64,000 bases of DNA, from assembly GCA_023418475.1 (NCBI GenBank), contig JAEZZO010000076.1, positions 1-64,000 on the forward strand, read 5' to 3'. Position 1 is the stretch's first letter. The number at the start of each line of letters is the position of its first letter. Position numbers and translations under genes: made by a program. The notes under the pieces were generated by a model. The model searched no databases, had not been told where the DNA came from, and was given only the letters and a program-made list of their open reading frames with translations. Source of the stretch: Bacillota bacterium (lineage in GTDB: Bacteria; Bacillota; Clostridia; Lachnospirales; Lachnospiraceae). Below are positions 9,099 through 18,619 of the stretch, in pieces.

Positions 9099-10331
9099 AT
9101 GAAAATAAATTTTTCCCCCCCTGATATTACAGAGGCTGAAATTAATGCAGTTGTTGAGACAATGCGTTCTGAATGGATTACAACCGGACCAAGAACGAAA
9201 TTGTTTGAAAATAAAATTGCGCAATATACGAATACTGAAAAAGCAGTATGTATGAATTCGGCTACTTCTTCCATGGAATCCGTGCTAAGACTTCTTGGGG
9301 TTGATAAGGACAGTGAAGTAATTACTTCCGCTTATACATTCTCTGCTTCAGCCAGTGTCATAGAGCACGTTGGAGCAAAAATCATTTTAGTAGACACCGC
9401 AAAAGATTCTTTCCATATGGACTACGATCAACTAGAAAAGGTAATTACAGAGAAAACCAAAGTAATTATTCCGGTTGACATAGCAGGTATAATGTGTGAC
9501 TACGACAGGATATTTGAAATTGTAGAGCGAAAGAAAGCTTTATTCAAACCAAGCAACGAAATACAGCAAGCATTCGGTAGAATTATTGTAATGGCTGACG
9601 CCTCCCATGCCTTTGGCGCAAGCTATAAAGGAAAACAATGTGGAAGTGTAGCAGATTTTACCTGTTTTTCTTTTCATGCAGTGAAAAATTTGACAACCGC
9701 AGAGGGGGGAGCAATTACCTGGAGATCGGAGAATGGATTAGATCACGAGCAACTATACAAGCAGTTCATGCTTTTATCTCTCCATGGACAGTCAAAGGAT
9801 GCTTTTCTAAAATCTCGTCTGGGAGGATGGGAATATGATATTCTATATCCGGGTTATAAGGCGAATATGACAGATATAACGGCAGCAATCGGGTTGGTGC
9901 AGTTGGAGAGATATCCTGAACTACTGGAGAGACGAAAAGAAATCATACAAATGTATGATCAAGGATTAAAGGATGTAAATGTTACCTGTTTGAAACATTA
10001 TGGTAAGGATTATACATCCAGCGGACATCTCTATATGGTAAGGCTAACAGGAAAGAAGGAAGAATATCGCAATCAGGTAATTGTGAAATTGGCTGAAAAA
10101 GAAATCGGAGCGAATGTACATTACAAACCTTTACCGATGCTTACTGCTTATAAGCAAATGGATTTTCATATAGAGGATTTTCCAAACGCATTTGAAATGT
10201 ATCAGAATGAAATTACGTTGCCGCTTAATACCTTACTTACGGACGAAGAAGCCGAGTATGTATTAAGCAATTTTATAAGTATCCTCAATGAGATGGGCCA
10301 GGTGAGCAGCAATTGTACCGGCATATTATAA
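9099..10331 (+). CDS. DegT/DnrJ/EryC1-type sugar aminotransferase
   Basis: 410 aa, PLP-dependent fold type I. 'NSATSSMESVLRLLG' binds the cofactor phosphate, 'ADASHAFGASYKG' holds the PLP Asp, and Lys196 in 'SFHAVKNLTTAEGG' is the Schiff-base lysine. The family puts an amino group on the 3- or 4-keto position of nucleotide sugars. The next gene overlaps it by 19 bp and encodes a sugar-phosphate transferase joined to an acetyltransferase, so it probably makes the 4-amino sugar that these then acetylate and attach to a lipid carrier. Confidence 0.88.
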   Translation: MKINFSPPDITEAEINAVVETMRSEWITTGPRTKLFENKIAQYTNTEKAVCMNSATSSMESVLRLLGVDKDSEVITSAYTFSASASVIEHVGAKIILVDTAKDSFHMDYDQLEKVITEKTKVIIPVDIAGIMCDYDRIFEIVERKKALFKPSNEIQQAFGRIIVMADASHAFGASYKGKQCGSVADFTCFSFHAVKNLTTAEGGAITWRSENGLDHEQLYKQFMLLSLHGQSKDAFLKSRLGGWEYDILYPGYKANMTDITAAIGLVQLERYPELLERRKEIIQMYDQGLKDVNVTCLKHYGKDYTSSGHLYMVRLTGKKEEYRNQVIVKLAEKEIGANVHYKPLPMLTAYKQMDFHIEDFPNAFEMYQNEITLPLNTLLTDEEAEYVLSNFISILNEMGQVSSNCTGIL

Positions 10332-11683
10332 AGTTTCTCTTGGATTATATTATAGCAATCCTTGCATTTCCATTTCTTGCATTGATTTTTTTGATAGCAG
10401 CGCCTATTATTTATTTGGAAGATAGGGGTTCTGTGTTTTACAATGCAAAACGAGTCGGAAAAAATGGAAAGGTTTTTATAATGTACAAATTTAGGACGAT
10501 GGTTATGAACGCGCCAGATATACGAAATGAAGACCACTCCACCTACAATTCAAAAAATGATAAGCGGCTAACCCATATCGGAAAATTCCTTAGAAATCTG
10601 AGTATTGATGAAACCCCGCAAATATTAAACGTCCTAAGACATGAAATGTCAATTGTTGGGCCAAGGCCGGATTTGCCAGAACACCTTGAGAATTATGAAG
10701 AACAGGAGAAAACAAAGCTTCAGATATTACCAGGAATAACAGGTTACAATCAAGCTTACTATCGCAATAATATCGAATGGAAAGCAAGACTTGCTAATGA
10801 TGTATACTATGTAGAGCATTTATCCTTTTGGCTTGACGTAAAAATATTCTTTAAAACTATTGAATGTATTTTTAGAAGAAGAGGTATTTTTATGGTGCCT
10901 AAGATCGGGAAAGCATCGCAAATCAGAAGGCTCTCAGGAGATAATTATGTAGGTTATTTTCTGGACTGGGATACAACGTATTTTAAGGTCAAGTGTGCCA
11001 GAGTTGATTTATATGGGAACTTAGGCTCGGAGGATAAAAAAAAGATACTGGAGTATTGTAATTATTTTGAATTTGTTACTATAGCAAATTTAGGCAACAA
11101 AAGCGAAAATAACCTATGGATTGGCAAAGAGACACAGGCGTTTCTTGCAGATGTAAATATACAATTCATTAAGAAAATAGAACACGAACCAGGAGTCACT
11201 ACTGACAGAGCCAAGGTATATTGCCCGTATGAAGGAAATGAAAAAATAAAAGCGATTGCAAGGTCAGCCTTTTTATACTCCAGGTTTTTTCAAGATTCAA
11301 GATTAACAAAAGAGCAGTCAGCCGAAGTTTATCAGAAATGGATTGAAAATGCATTTTCGAAACAGGATCATTACTTTGTAATTGCCGATCGAAATCAGGA
11401 CACAGCCGGTTTTATCCTTTTTACAATGAATGAAACTGAAAAGCTAGCAATTATTGAACTTATTGCAGTGGATGAGACATTCCGGGGACAGAAGATAGGC
11501 AAATCTCTGATTACGGAAATGGAGCGTTATCTTTATGAAAAGGGCATCCATACAATCAAAGTCGGTACACAAATAAGTAATACTCCGGCAATCTTATTTT
11601 ATAATGCGATGGGTTTCCGATATCAGGGCAGCAGTACGATCTATCATTTGTGGAGATCCTCAGGGAAAATGAGTAAAGAATAA
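10313..11683 (+). CDS. Fusion of PglC-type sugar-phosphate transferase and GNAT acetyltransferase
   Basis: 456 aa in one open frame. Residues 1-~193 are a bacterial sugar transferase (monotopic phosphoglycosyl transferase): a membrane helix at 5-30, 'KRVGKNGKVFIMYKFRTM', 'LRNLSIDETPQILNVL', 'MSIVGPRP'. It moves a sugar phosphate onto undecaprenyl phosphate. Residues ~194-456 end in a GNAT fold ('IIELIAVDETFRGQKIGKSLITEME', 'ISNTPAILFYNAMGF') resembling WecD-like N-acetyltransferases. An in-frame Met at the junction has a weak AGAGGT upstream, so a separate internal start is possible. The likely start is TTG 10313 after AGGTGAG. Confidence 0.8.
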   Translation: MYRHIIKFLLDYIIAILAFPFLALIFLIAAPIIYLEDRGSVFYNAKRVGKNGKVFIMYKFRTMVMNAPDIRNEDHSTYNSKNDKRLTHIGKFLRNLSIDETPQILNVLRHEMSIVGPRPDLPEHLENYEEQEKTKLQILPGITGYNQAYYRNNIEWKARLANDVYYVEHLSFWLDVKIFFKTIECIFRRRGIFMVPKIGKASQIRRLSGDNYVGYFLDWDTTYFKVKCARVDLYGNLGSEDKKKILEYCNYFEFVTIANLGNKSENNLWIGKETQAFLADVNIQFIKKIEHEPGVTTDRAKVYCPYEGNEKIKAIARSAFLYSRFFQDSRLTKEQSAEVYQKWIENAFSKQDHYFVIADRNQDTAGFILFTMNETEKLAIIELIAVDETFRGQKIGKSLITEMERYLYEKGIHTIKVGTQISNTPAILFYNAMGFRYQGSSTIYHLWRSSGKMSKE

Positions 11684-11865
11684 GATTTAGGTATCAATCA
11701 CCAGCAAGTACTTAAAAAAAGGAGTATTTGCATACGTACTGCGTAATGCCACTTAGCGAGAGCGGCTCCGCTTCGAAAGTGCTTGCTGGACGAATGGCAA
11801 TAGATTTAGATGGGCTATGACCTGTAACGAATAAATAAATGAAACATAAGATGAATGGAGAAAAG

Positions 11866-12345
11866 ATGGCAATTGATAAAGTGAAGGAATACTTAAAAAA
11901 GTGGGACAGGGATGGGGATATATTGGAATTTGATACATCCAGTGCCACAGTGGATATGGCGGCGGATACGTTAGGGGTAAAACCCAGCAGAATCGCTAAG
12001 ACATTATCCTTTAAAACGGACGAGAGTGCAATGCTCATTGTTGCAGCTGGGGATGCGAAAGTAGATAACGGCAAATATAAAGCTGAATTTGGAAAAAAAG
12101 CGAAAATGCTAACAGCGGAGGAGGCTTTGGAATTTACGGGACATGCTATCGGAGGGGTGTGTCCTTTTGGTCTTGCAAAAGAGATACCGGTATATCTTGA
12201 TTTGTCTCTGAAGCGTTTTGATTATATCTATCCCGCTTGTGGCAGCAGTAATTCAGCAATTAAATTAAGCTGTGAAGAACTTGAAATGTATTCGGGATAT
12301 GAGAAATGGATTGATGTTTGTAAAGACTGGCAGGAAGAACTATAA
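11866..12345 (+). CDS. YbaK/EbsC-type aminoacyl-tRNA deacylase
   Basis: 159 aa from the ATG after GGAGAAAAG; the ATG at 11839 lacks a site. 'SATVDMAADTLGVKPSRIAKTLSFK', 'VAAGDAKVDNGKYK', 'GHAIGGVCPFGL' and 'YPACGSSNSAIKLS' are the conserved blocks of the YbaK/ProX editing fold. The catalytic Lys lies in 'AKTLSFK' and the substrate loop in 'GGVCPFG'. It hydrolyses mischarged tRNA (Cys-tRNAPro or Ala-tRNAPro in studied members). Confidence 0.85.
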   Translation: MAIDKVKEYLKKWDRDGDILEFDTSSATVDMAADTLGVKPSRIAKTLSFKTDESAMLIVAAGDAKVDNGKYKAEFGKKAKMLTAEEALEFTGHAIGGVCPFGLAKEIPVYLDLSLKRFDYIYPACGSSNSAIKLSCEELEMYSGYEKWIDVCKDWQEEL

Positions 12346-12406
12346 TAACAGAGGATGCTTTTCACGAAAGTATTATATGCCGCATATGCGGAAGATGGAG
12401 GTTAAT

Positions 12407-13216
12407 ATGATAAACGAAACGATAAAAATAACAGCAGATCAAGGTGTTGCATCATTAACAACTTATATTCTCGGAAATACACCGGAGATTGATCAGAACA
12501 GAAAGCGCCCGATTGTAATAGTATGCCCCGGAGGTGGTTACCGTTTTGTCTCTGAGCGTGAAGCAGAGCCGATTGCCACCCAGCTTCTTGCTAAGGGCTT
12601 TCATGCCTGTATCTTAAGATATACGGTTTATCCGGCAAAGTTTCCGACAGCATTAACACAGTTATCAAAAGCGGTAGCGTATGTCAGAGAACATGCGAAG
12701 GAATGGAATGTGAATAAGGATAAGATTATCGTAGCTGGCTTTTCCGCCGGCGGTCATCTCGCTGCAAGTATGGGTACCTTATGGCAGGAAGATTTCTTAG
12801 AGGAGATTATGGGTATACCGAAGGAAAACTATAAACCGAACGGTATGATATTATCTTATCCGGTAATATCCTCCGGTCCATTTGCACACAGAGATTCTTT
12901 TGTGGCTTTATTACAGGACAGATATGAGGAGCTGTTAGATGAGATGTCTTTGGAAAAACGGGTTACGAAAGCTACTGTTCCTGCCTTTATCTGGCATACC
13001 TTTGAAGATGAACTGGTACCGATTGAGAATACAATGCTGTTTGCAAATGCACTGAATGAGAAGAAAATTCCATTTGAGTTGCATATCTACCCGAAGGGAG
13101 GGCATGGACTTTCGCTGGCGGATGAGGAAACCAGATCGGTCGGTTACAGCGGTGCATTGCCTACAGAATGCAGAACATGGATTGATTTAGCAGGAACATG
13201 GATTAAGAACCTATAA
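12407..13216 (+). CDS. Alpha/beta hydrolase, acetylesterase/carboxylesterase type
   Basis: 269 aa. GGAGG lies ~10 bp before this ATG; the longer frame back to 12272 overlaps the upstream gene and has no site. 'IVIVCPGGGYRFVSEREAEPIA' is the oxyanion-hole loop (G-G-G-Y), 'GFSAGGHLAA' carries the nucleophilic Ser, 'HTFEDELVPIENT' the acidic residue and 'GGHGLS' the catalytic His. The set fits esterases of the BD-FAE/xylan acetylesterase group. No signal peptide, so it is cytosolic. Confidence 0.85.
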   Translation: MINETIKITADQGVASLTTYILGNTPEIDQNRKRPIVIVCPGGGYRFVSEREAEPIATQLLAKGFHACILRYTVYPAKFPTALTQLSKAVAYVREHAKEWNVNKDKIIVAGFSAGGHLAASMGTLWQEDFLEEIMGIPKENYKPNGMILSYPVISSGPFAHRDSFVALLQDRYEELLDEMSLEKRVTKATVPAFIWHTFEDELVPIENTMLFANALNEKKIPFELHIYPKGGHGLSLADEETRSVGYSGALPTECRTWIDLAGTWIKNL

Positions 13217-13382
13217 AATGGAAAATAATTAATTATTACAAGTGAACAAAATAACGGTATAAAATCGATGGAAATGATAGGTGATTTTTAACGGGTTTTA
13301 ATATGTTTCTAATATTTATCTGATAAAATATGTTTAGCTTTTATGGAAGTAAAGTAATAACTAAAACAGGAGGATCTAAAAA

Positions 13383-14300
13383 ATGGAATATGTACTCCAG
13401 ACGAAAGACTTGATTAAAAAATTCGGTAATAGGGCGGCCGTAAACGGCATCAATTTAACCGTCTGTAAAGGAGATATTTATGGTTTTATTGGCAGAAATG
13501 GTGCCGGTAAGACAACTTTAATCCGTATGGTATCCGGCCTTGCCCATCCGACGCACGGAACAATTCGGCTTTTTGGTAGTGACGATCTGGATCAGCAAAG
13601 AAGAAAGACAGGAACAATGATAGAAAATCCGGCTGTGTTTCCTCATATGACAGCAAAGCAAAATCTGCATTATTACTGCAAGCTGTTGGGGCTTGATCCC
13701 ACGCAAACAATTGATGAGATGCTGAATTTAGTAGGATTACAGGATGCAGGCAAGAAAAAGGCGAAAAACTTTTCACTTGGTATGAAACAACGGCTGGCGA
13801 TTGCAATCGCTTTACTAGATCACCCGGAATTTTTAATGCTGGATGAACCAATCAATGGTCTGGATCCAACCGGTATTAAAGAAATCAGAGAATTAATCTT
13901 AAAGCTTAATAAGGAAAGAAAAATTACAATTCTCATATCAAGTCACATTCTGGGTGAATTATCGAAAATTGCTACTCGTTATGGTGTAATTAATAACGGT
14001 GAGATGGTAGCAGAGTTCACAAACGGAGAATTGAATGCGAAATGCAAAGGTGAACTTGAAATCAAAGTGGATAATATTGAGGGAGCTATGGAAGTGATCA
14101 TCGGACTGGTGAATGCTTCGGAGGTATCTATTATCGATGATAAAACAATCCGGGTCGCAGAGGAGATTGATAAAGCCGGTGCGATAAACATGGAGCTTGC
14201 TAAAAATGGTATTGTGGTTTACTCGAGTGCTGTTGTCGGACAAGACCTGGAAGCATATTTTATGCAGTTAATGGATACTGCAGACGGCCGCATGGGATAA
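13383..14300 (+). CDS. ABC transporter ATP-binding protein (BcrA-like)
   Basis: 305 aa. Walker A is 'GRNGAGKTT' (G37-T45), the signature is 'FSLGMKQRL', and Walker B is 'FLMLDEPINGLDP'. The C-terminal ~80 residues are the accessory domain of BcrA/DRA-type exporters that remove peptide antibiotics or drugs. AGGAGG precedes the ATG. The permease gene follows 91 bp later, so the two form a minimal exporter. Confidence 0.9.
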   Translation: MEYVLQTKDLIKKFGNRAAVNGINLTVCKGDIYGFIGRNGAGKTTLIRMVSGLAHPTHGTIRLFGSDDLDQQRRKTGTMIENPAVFPHMTAKQNLHYYCKLLGLDPTQTIDEMLNLVGLQDAGKKKAKNFSLGMKQRLAIAIALLDHPEFLMLDEPINGLDPTGIKEIRELILKLNKERKITILISSHILGELSKIATRYGVINNGEMVAEFTNGELNAKCKGELEIKVDNIEGAMEVIIGLVNASEVSIIDDKTIRVAEEIDKAGAINMELAKNGIVVYSSAVVGQDLEAYFMQLMDTADGRMG

Positions 14301-14391
14301 TACGGAGGAAATAGAGGGTCTCGTTTCACCCAGTCTTACGCATGCAGGAAATACAACTTCTGCAGATTTTAAGAAAGGTATGGTTATTATT

Positions 14392-15165
14392 ATGGCGAAT
14401 TTATTAAGTTCAGATTTTTATAGATTATTTAAAAGTAAATCCTTTTATATATGTACTGTGGTTGCTATGTTTTTTATGGCTTTGAGTATTTTTGTCCTGA
14501 ACTGGGCAACTAAGGCGACAAGCGGGACTGAGAACAGTGCATCCTTATCCATGATATATAAGGATGGTATTACGTATGGTATTACTGCTTTTGCCAGCAG
14601 TAATGTACAACTTATCCTATCCATTATTGTTGCGATTTTTGTTACCTCGGAATTCACTTATGGAACAATGAAAAATGTAGTTTCGAAAGGCTTTTCTAAG
14701 CTTTTGATTTATTTCTCTAAGTTGATAACTATGGTTGTTGCAACTCTTATTATTATTTTTGCAACAATGCTAATGGGTACGGTGTGTGCTGCAATACTCA
14801 CGGGAAAAATGGGGGCACTTACACCGGAGGTGTTAAAAATTATTGGAATTGAGACGTTGCTTAATACGGCACGTGCTTCACTATTTGTACTGGTAGCATT
14901 TCTGGTTAGAAATCTTGGTGGTGCAATCGCAATTAATATTATTGGAGTTATCAGTATTGAGCCTATGATTTTTATGCTATTGCAGTATTTGGTGAAAAGT
15001 AAGATTAAATTCTCTGATTACAGCCTATCGTATAATATTTCTTATTATCTTGGAAATACGATTCATACGGAAGATTATATCAGATCATTAATTGTTGGTG
15101 TGGTTTTTCTAGCCTTGTCAATAATAGCAGGTATTTTTGCTTTTCAAAAAGCGGATGTGAAATAA
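14392..15165 (+). CDS. ABC-2-type transporter permease
   Basis: 257 aa, six hydrophobic segments. 'LLSSDFYRLFKSKSFYICTV' is the typical start of lantibiotic/drug ABC-2 permeases, and 'VTSEFTYGTMKNVVSKGFSKL' is the conserved loop after the second segment. It pairs with the ATPase upstream. The start is ATG 14392, since the ATG at 14380 abuts the AAAGG site. Confidence 0.85.
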   Translation: MANLLSSDFYRLFKSKSFYICTVVAMFFMALSIFVLNWATKATSGTENSASLSMIYKDGITYGITAFASSNVQLILSIIVAIFVTSEFTYGTMKNVVSKGFSKLLIYFSKLITMVVATLIIIFATMLMGTVCAAILTGKMGALTPEVLKIIGIETLLNTARASLFVLVAFLVRNLGGAIAINIIGVISIEPMIFMLLQYLVKSKIKFSDYSLSYNISYYLGNTIHTEDYIRSLIVGVVFLALSIIAGIFAFQKADVK

Positions 15166-15180
15166 TAAATTGCATCTTAA

Positions 15181-15260
15181 ATAAAATCCCTGAATTTTTA
15201 CAATGATATGCCTGCCAAACTAGGCTATTAAATATCATTGTAACAATTCAGGGATTTTAT
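15181..15260. terminator. Large bidirectional terminator stem-loop
   Basis: ATAAAATCCCTGAATT (15181-15196) pairs with AATTCAGGGATTTTAT (15245-15260). Inside it, TTACAATGATAT pairs with ATATCATTGTAA. The >26-bp stem lies between the convergent permease and flavin reductase genes. Confidence 0.8.
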
Positions 15261-15274
15261 ATTTGATGAAATTC

Positions 15275-15787
15275 CTATCGTGAGGCCTGTATCGCCTTTG
15301 TGATCTCTGCGATATATAGAAAATGATAGTCTTTCCCTGGATAAAATGTACTGTCCAGTTTTTCATTTAGCAAAGATGAACCCTCCAGCTGTTGTTTTAA
15401 GAGTTTCTTACAAAACAATACCAGATTTGCTTCGGTAAAATAGGGGGTTTCCTCAAGAAAATCAAGGGATAAACCGGATAAGGTGATTTTATCCTCATTT
15501 CGTCCGGAAGCAGTTCCCAGATAGTTTAGCGTATTCCGATAGCTTTTGTCTAGAAAGCATAGGGAAAAAGTATCTTCGCGATCAATAAATTCCTTGGTAT
15601 AGCGTTGGGGGCGTACTACAATATAAGCTACATTTTTACCGTACATAACACCAAATCCGCCCCAGGAAGCTGTCATGGTATTTGCTTTTTCTTTATTTCC
15701 AGCCGTTATTAACATCCAATCCTTGCCCAGTGCTTCAAAAGGATTTCTTTTTATCAGGTTCGGTAAAATCTCTTTGTAATGATCCAT
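15275..15787 (-). CDS. Flavin reductase-like FMN-binding protein
   Basis: 170 aa, the usual length. 'LGKDWMLITAGNKEKANTMTASWGGFGVM' and 'RYTKEFIDREDTFSLCFLD' are the FMN-binding blocks of the flavin reductase-like split beta-barrel family. 'LLKQQLEGSSLL' and 'YHFLYIAEI' close the barrel. Cytosolic; the redox partner is unknown. Confidence 0.8.
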   Translation of the reverse strand: MDHYKEILPNLIKRNPFEALGKDWMLITAGNKEKANTMTASWGGFGVMYGKNVAYIVVRPQRYTKEFIDREDTFSLCFLDKSYRNTLNYLGTASGRNEDKITLSGLSLDFLEETPYFTEANLVLFCKKLLKQQLEGSSLLNEKLDSTFYPGKDYHFLYIAEITKAIQASR

Positions 15788-15975
15788 CCAATCTCCAATC
15801 CGCTGTATCTATTACAGCACTTATACGCATGATATACCCGATATTCTGCCATTGCGTATTCGCGCGCGGGACAGAAGAGATATGACATGCTGGTAAACAT
15901 ATCCATACTTATTATACGATAGTGCTAAAAAAGATGCAATACAGGACAAATCATTTCACCAATAGAATTCCAATG

Positions 15976-15984
15976 CATATATTA
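15976..15984 (+). promoter_or_regulatory. Possible mother-cell sigma (SigE/SigK) -10 box of the GH18 gene
   Basis: CATATATTA matches the CATAnnnTA -10 pattern of SigE/SigK promoters. An 'ACC' triplet lies 15 bp upstream, near the SigK -35 spacing. No sigma-A pair is evident in the 250-bp gap. The match is short and needs transcript data. Confidence 0.3.
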
Positions 15985-16040
15985 TATAAAGTTGTATCTT
16001 TGTCAGCCTTAAGCCTTACAGCGGCGGAATGGAGCGATAA

Positions 16041-16892
16041 ATGATAATTCATGTAGTAAAATCAGGAGATACCATTCAATCCATAGCCAATCAATATGGT
16101 TTATCACCGGAAAGGATTATCATAGAGAATGAACTTCCAAATCCGGATAAGCTTGTGATTGGGCAAAGTATCGGAATTCGGATTCCCGATGTGGTACACA
16201 CAGTTGTGGAAGGCGATACTCTCTATAAAATAGCGCAGACGTATGATGTAGAAGCAAATCAGATTCTTCAGAATAACCCGCAGATTGCTGCCAGGGAAGG
16301 ACTAAATCCCGGGGATGTTCTGGTGATTACTTATAAAAATGAGGAACCTATCGATACCATAATTACGAATGGTTATGCTTATCCATTTATTGACCGTACC
16401 GTTCTGCGAAAGACACTTCCATTTTTAACGTATCTGTCACTGTTTACTTATGGTTTTACACCGACTGGAGAGCTGATTCCGATTGATGATAAAGAACTGA
16501 TTGCACTGGCCAAGGATTTTGGGGTGGCACCTATTATGGTATTGGCTCCCATGAATGCACAGGGAGAATTCAGCAGTGAAAGTGCTCACAATATGTTTGC
16601 AAACCAGCAGGTACAGACAACTTTGATCAATAATCTGGTAGCAGCTATGCAAGAAAAAGGATATGCAGGTATCGATATAGATTTTGAATTCATATTGCCG
16701 GAAGATAAGGAAGGCTTTTTGAATTTTATAACAGCAGTAAATACCAGATTAAATGAGGCAGGACTCATTACCTTTGTAGCACTCGCACCAAAGGTTTCGG
16801 GTGAAATGAAGGGACTTTTGTATGAAGCGCATGATTATCCTGCCATAGGAGGAGTCGCCGATAAAGTGCTGTTAATGACATATGAATGGGGC
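16041..16892 (+). pseudogene. LysM-LysM-GH18 spore-type peptidoglycan hydrolase, 5' part (split by prophage)
   Basis: 284 intact codons, then the prophage. Residues ~2-46 and ~50-96 are two LysM domains ('HVVKSGDTIQSIANQYGLS', 'HTVVEGDTLYKIAQTYDVE'). From ~105 comes a glycoside hydrolase 18 barrel of the YaaH/SleL type. The catalytic motif D212-I-D214-F-E216 is intact ('GIDIDFE'). Relatives are spore-coat or cortex-lytic N-acetylglucosaminidases made in the mother cell. As integrated, the frame runs 14 further phage-derived codons to a stop at 16937, losing the last third of the barrel. The 3' part lies at 63615-64000 in the frame needed to restore the protein. Confidence 0.88.
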
Positions 16893-16914
16893 TATACATA
16901 CGGCTATACAAGTC
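16893..16914. other. attL
   Basis: TATAC (16893-16897) is the core shared with attR. Seven bases later comes the phage arm TATACAAGTC (16905-16914), the exact reverse complement of the arm at 63601-63610. After circularisation the arms flank 16 bp whose centre is the AC of TATAC, as expected for a serine-integrase crossover dinucleotide. Confidence 0.8.
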
Positions 16915-16933
16915 GCATGTCATCGAAAAAGCC

Positions 16934-18556
16934 TTAAAACTTCATGACTTTAGGATATAATTCAAGTACAAAATTCTTGTTTTCAAGGTTATATTTCTTA
17001 TTATGCTCATTTTTTGTATATTCAAACTTCATAATAATTTCTTTTAATGCATCATTCCGAGCAGTAGCAGTCTTGAGATCAAAATAGATATCAAGTAGAT
17101 GCTCTGCACGCGGTATAAATAAATCATTGTGACTTGACTGGTTCTGTAATTCGGTAAGCTCATCATCATACCGGGAGATTGATGACTCAAGCTCTTTAAT
17201 CTCATTCGTAAGCTGCTTATAACGCTGCTTAAAGATATCTTCAGAATACAACCCCTGTTCCAGTAAAGTATAAATGCGCTCCAGCTGCTTTTTTAACGTA
17301 GCAAGATTATTGTTAGACTGATCAATAGCAGACTTTTTAAGTCTTATATCATTCTCATAAGGATTAGTAAGCTTTTCTTTGGACCATTGTGCTTTAAAAT
17401 CATTTAGCCAGCTCTTAAGAGACGAGATTAAAACTTCCTCTACAACATACAACGGAGCCGAAATATTATCACAGTCACGATTTGAGCATTTGATTGTATC
17501 ATAATAAGTTTTATTGTTTTTAGCTAACCGGGTTAACATCTTACCGCATTTACCGCAATACATTAAGCCTGTAAAAGGATTGCGAAGGATATCACCACCG
17601 GGAACCGGAGCATGGCCGCGAGAAGTAATAATATCCTGCACCTTCTGAAATAGATCATAGCTGACAATTGCTTCATGCAGTCCATCCACAAAATGATATT
17701 CATCACTATAAAATCGATGCTTATGTAATACATTATCTACAACAAATTTAGTCTCTTTCTTGTATCCCCAACGAATTTTACCAGCATACACTGGATTATG
17801 TAATAAAGATATAACGGAGGCTTTCGTCCACTGGCTGTTCGTAGAGGTTTTAATACCCATTTCATTAAGCTTATCCGCAATTTTGGTAGCGCCAACTTTA
17901 TGATAAGATCCATTATCCTGCAAGATACCGTAAGCACACCATTCATAGGCAGACTTAACTGCAGCGGCCTGATCTGGGATAATCTTTAATGTATAACCCT
18001 TATCATTCTTAATCTTGATTTTTTCATATCCATAAGGAGGCACCGAGGCAATATATCTACCTTCATTGGCAGACACGATACGGCCGCTCTGGATCCGGCG
18101 GTTAATCGTCTTATATTCGCGCCGGCTCATAAATAATCCAAACTCAAAATACTCTTCATCAGATTCGTTATCCGGGTTATAAGTTTTAACCGGAGTGATT
18201 ATAAGGGTATTGTATTGCTTAAAAGCTTTAGCAACGGTGCCCTGATCAGAGGTATCACCACGCGCCAGACGTTCGATCTCCATGACAAACACTCCGGCAA
18301 GGACTCCACTTGATACATCACCAAGCATACGCTGCACCTCAGGACGGGCTGCGATCGTTTCCCCGGTAACAACTTCCTTGTAAATATACTTTTTATTAAT
18401 ATGTATCCCGTAATTTTTCGCCAAGTTCATTAAGATATTATAATGTCTTAGTAAAGTCTCACCGGCTCCGTGAGCTTCAGCATCCTGATCCGCGCGGGAC
18501 TTACGTAGATACATACCATATTCGCCATCAGGATACATTGTTTTACCATATGCCAT
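16934..18556 (-). CDS. Large serine recombinase (phage integrase)
   Basis: 540 aa. Residues ~12-150 are the resolvase catalytic domain with nucleophile Ser20 in 'MYLRKSRAD' and 'FVMEIERLARGD'. Residues ~175-290 are the recombinase domain ('PPYGYEK', 'LLHNPVYAGKIRWG'). A zinc ribbon follows ('CGKCGKM...CSNRDC', ~340-365), then a long coiled coil (~395-475), as in phiC31/Bxb1-type integrases. The stop is 20 bp from the attL arm, the normal place for the enzyme that made this insertion. AAGGAGG precedes the ATG, and a terminator hairpin lies only a few bases upstream of that site. Confidence 0.95.
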   Translation of the reverse strand: MAYGKTMYPDGEYGMYLRKSRADQDAEAHGAGETLLRHYNILMNLAKNYGIHINKKYIYKEVVTGETIAARPEVQRMLGDVSSGVLAGVFVMEIERLARGDTSDQGTVAKAFKQYNTLIITPVKTYNPDNESDEEYFEFGLFMSRREYKTINRRIQSGRIVSANEGRYIASVPPYGYEKIKIKNDKGYTLKIIPDQAAAVKSAYEWCAYGILQDNGSYHKVGATKIADKLNEMGIKTSTNSQWTKASVISLLHNPVYAGKIRWGYKKETKFVVDNVLHKHRFYSDEYHFVDGLHEAIVSYDLFQKVQDIITSRGHAPVPGGDILRNPFTGLMYCGKCGKMLTRLAKNNKTYYDTIKCSNRDCDNISAPLYVVEEVLISSLKSWLNDFKAQWSKEKLTNPYENDIRLKKSAIDQSNNNLATLKKQLERIYTLLEQGLYSEDIFKQRYKQLTNEIKELESSISRYDDELTELQNQSSHNDLFIPRAEHLLDIYFDLKTATARNDALKEIIMKFEYTKNEHNKKYNLENKNFVLELYPKVMKF

Positions 18557-18571
18557 AATAATCCTCCTTAT

Positions 18572-18600
18572 AAAAAAACTCCGGTTGAAATCAACCGGAG
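18572..18600 (-). terminator. Terminator-like hairpin in the integrase leader
   Basis: On the minus strand, CTCCGGTTG-ATTT-CAACCGGAG (18600-18579) is followed by seven U (18578-18572) and, a few bases later, the integrase AAGGAGG. A transcript coming from upstream should stop here unless the hairpin is overcome, so this looks like an attenuator of integrase expression. Confidence 0.7.
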
Positions 18601-18613
18601 CCTATAGTATAAT
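18585..18613 (+). promoter_or_regulatory. Near-consensus sigma-A promoter facing away from the integrase
   Basis: TTGAAA (18585-18590), exactly 17 bp, TATAAT (18608-18613). The -35 lies inside the integrase leader hairpin. It drives rightward transcription into a short non-coding segment that ends in a terminator. Confidence 0.65.
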
Positions 18614-18619
18614 ATAGCA

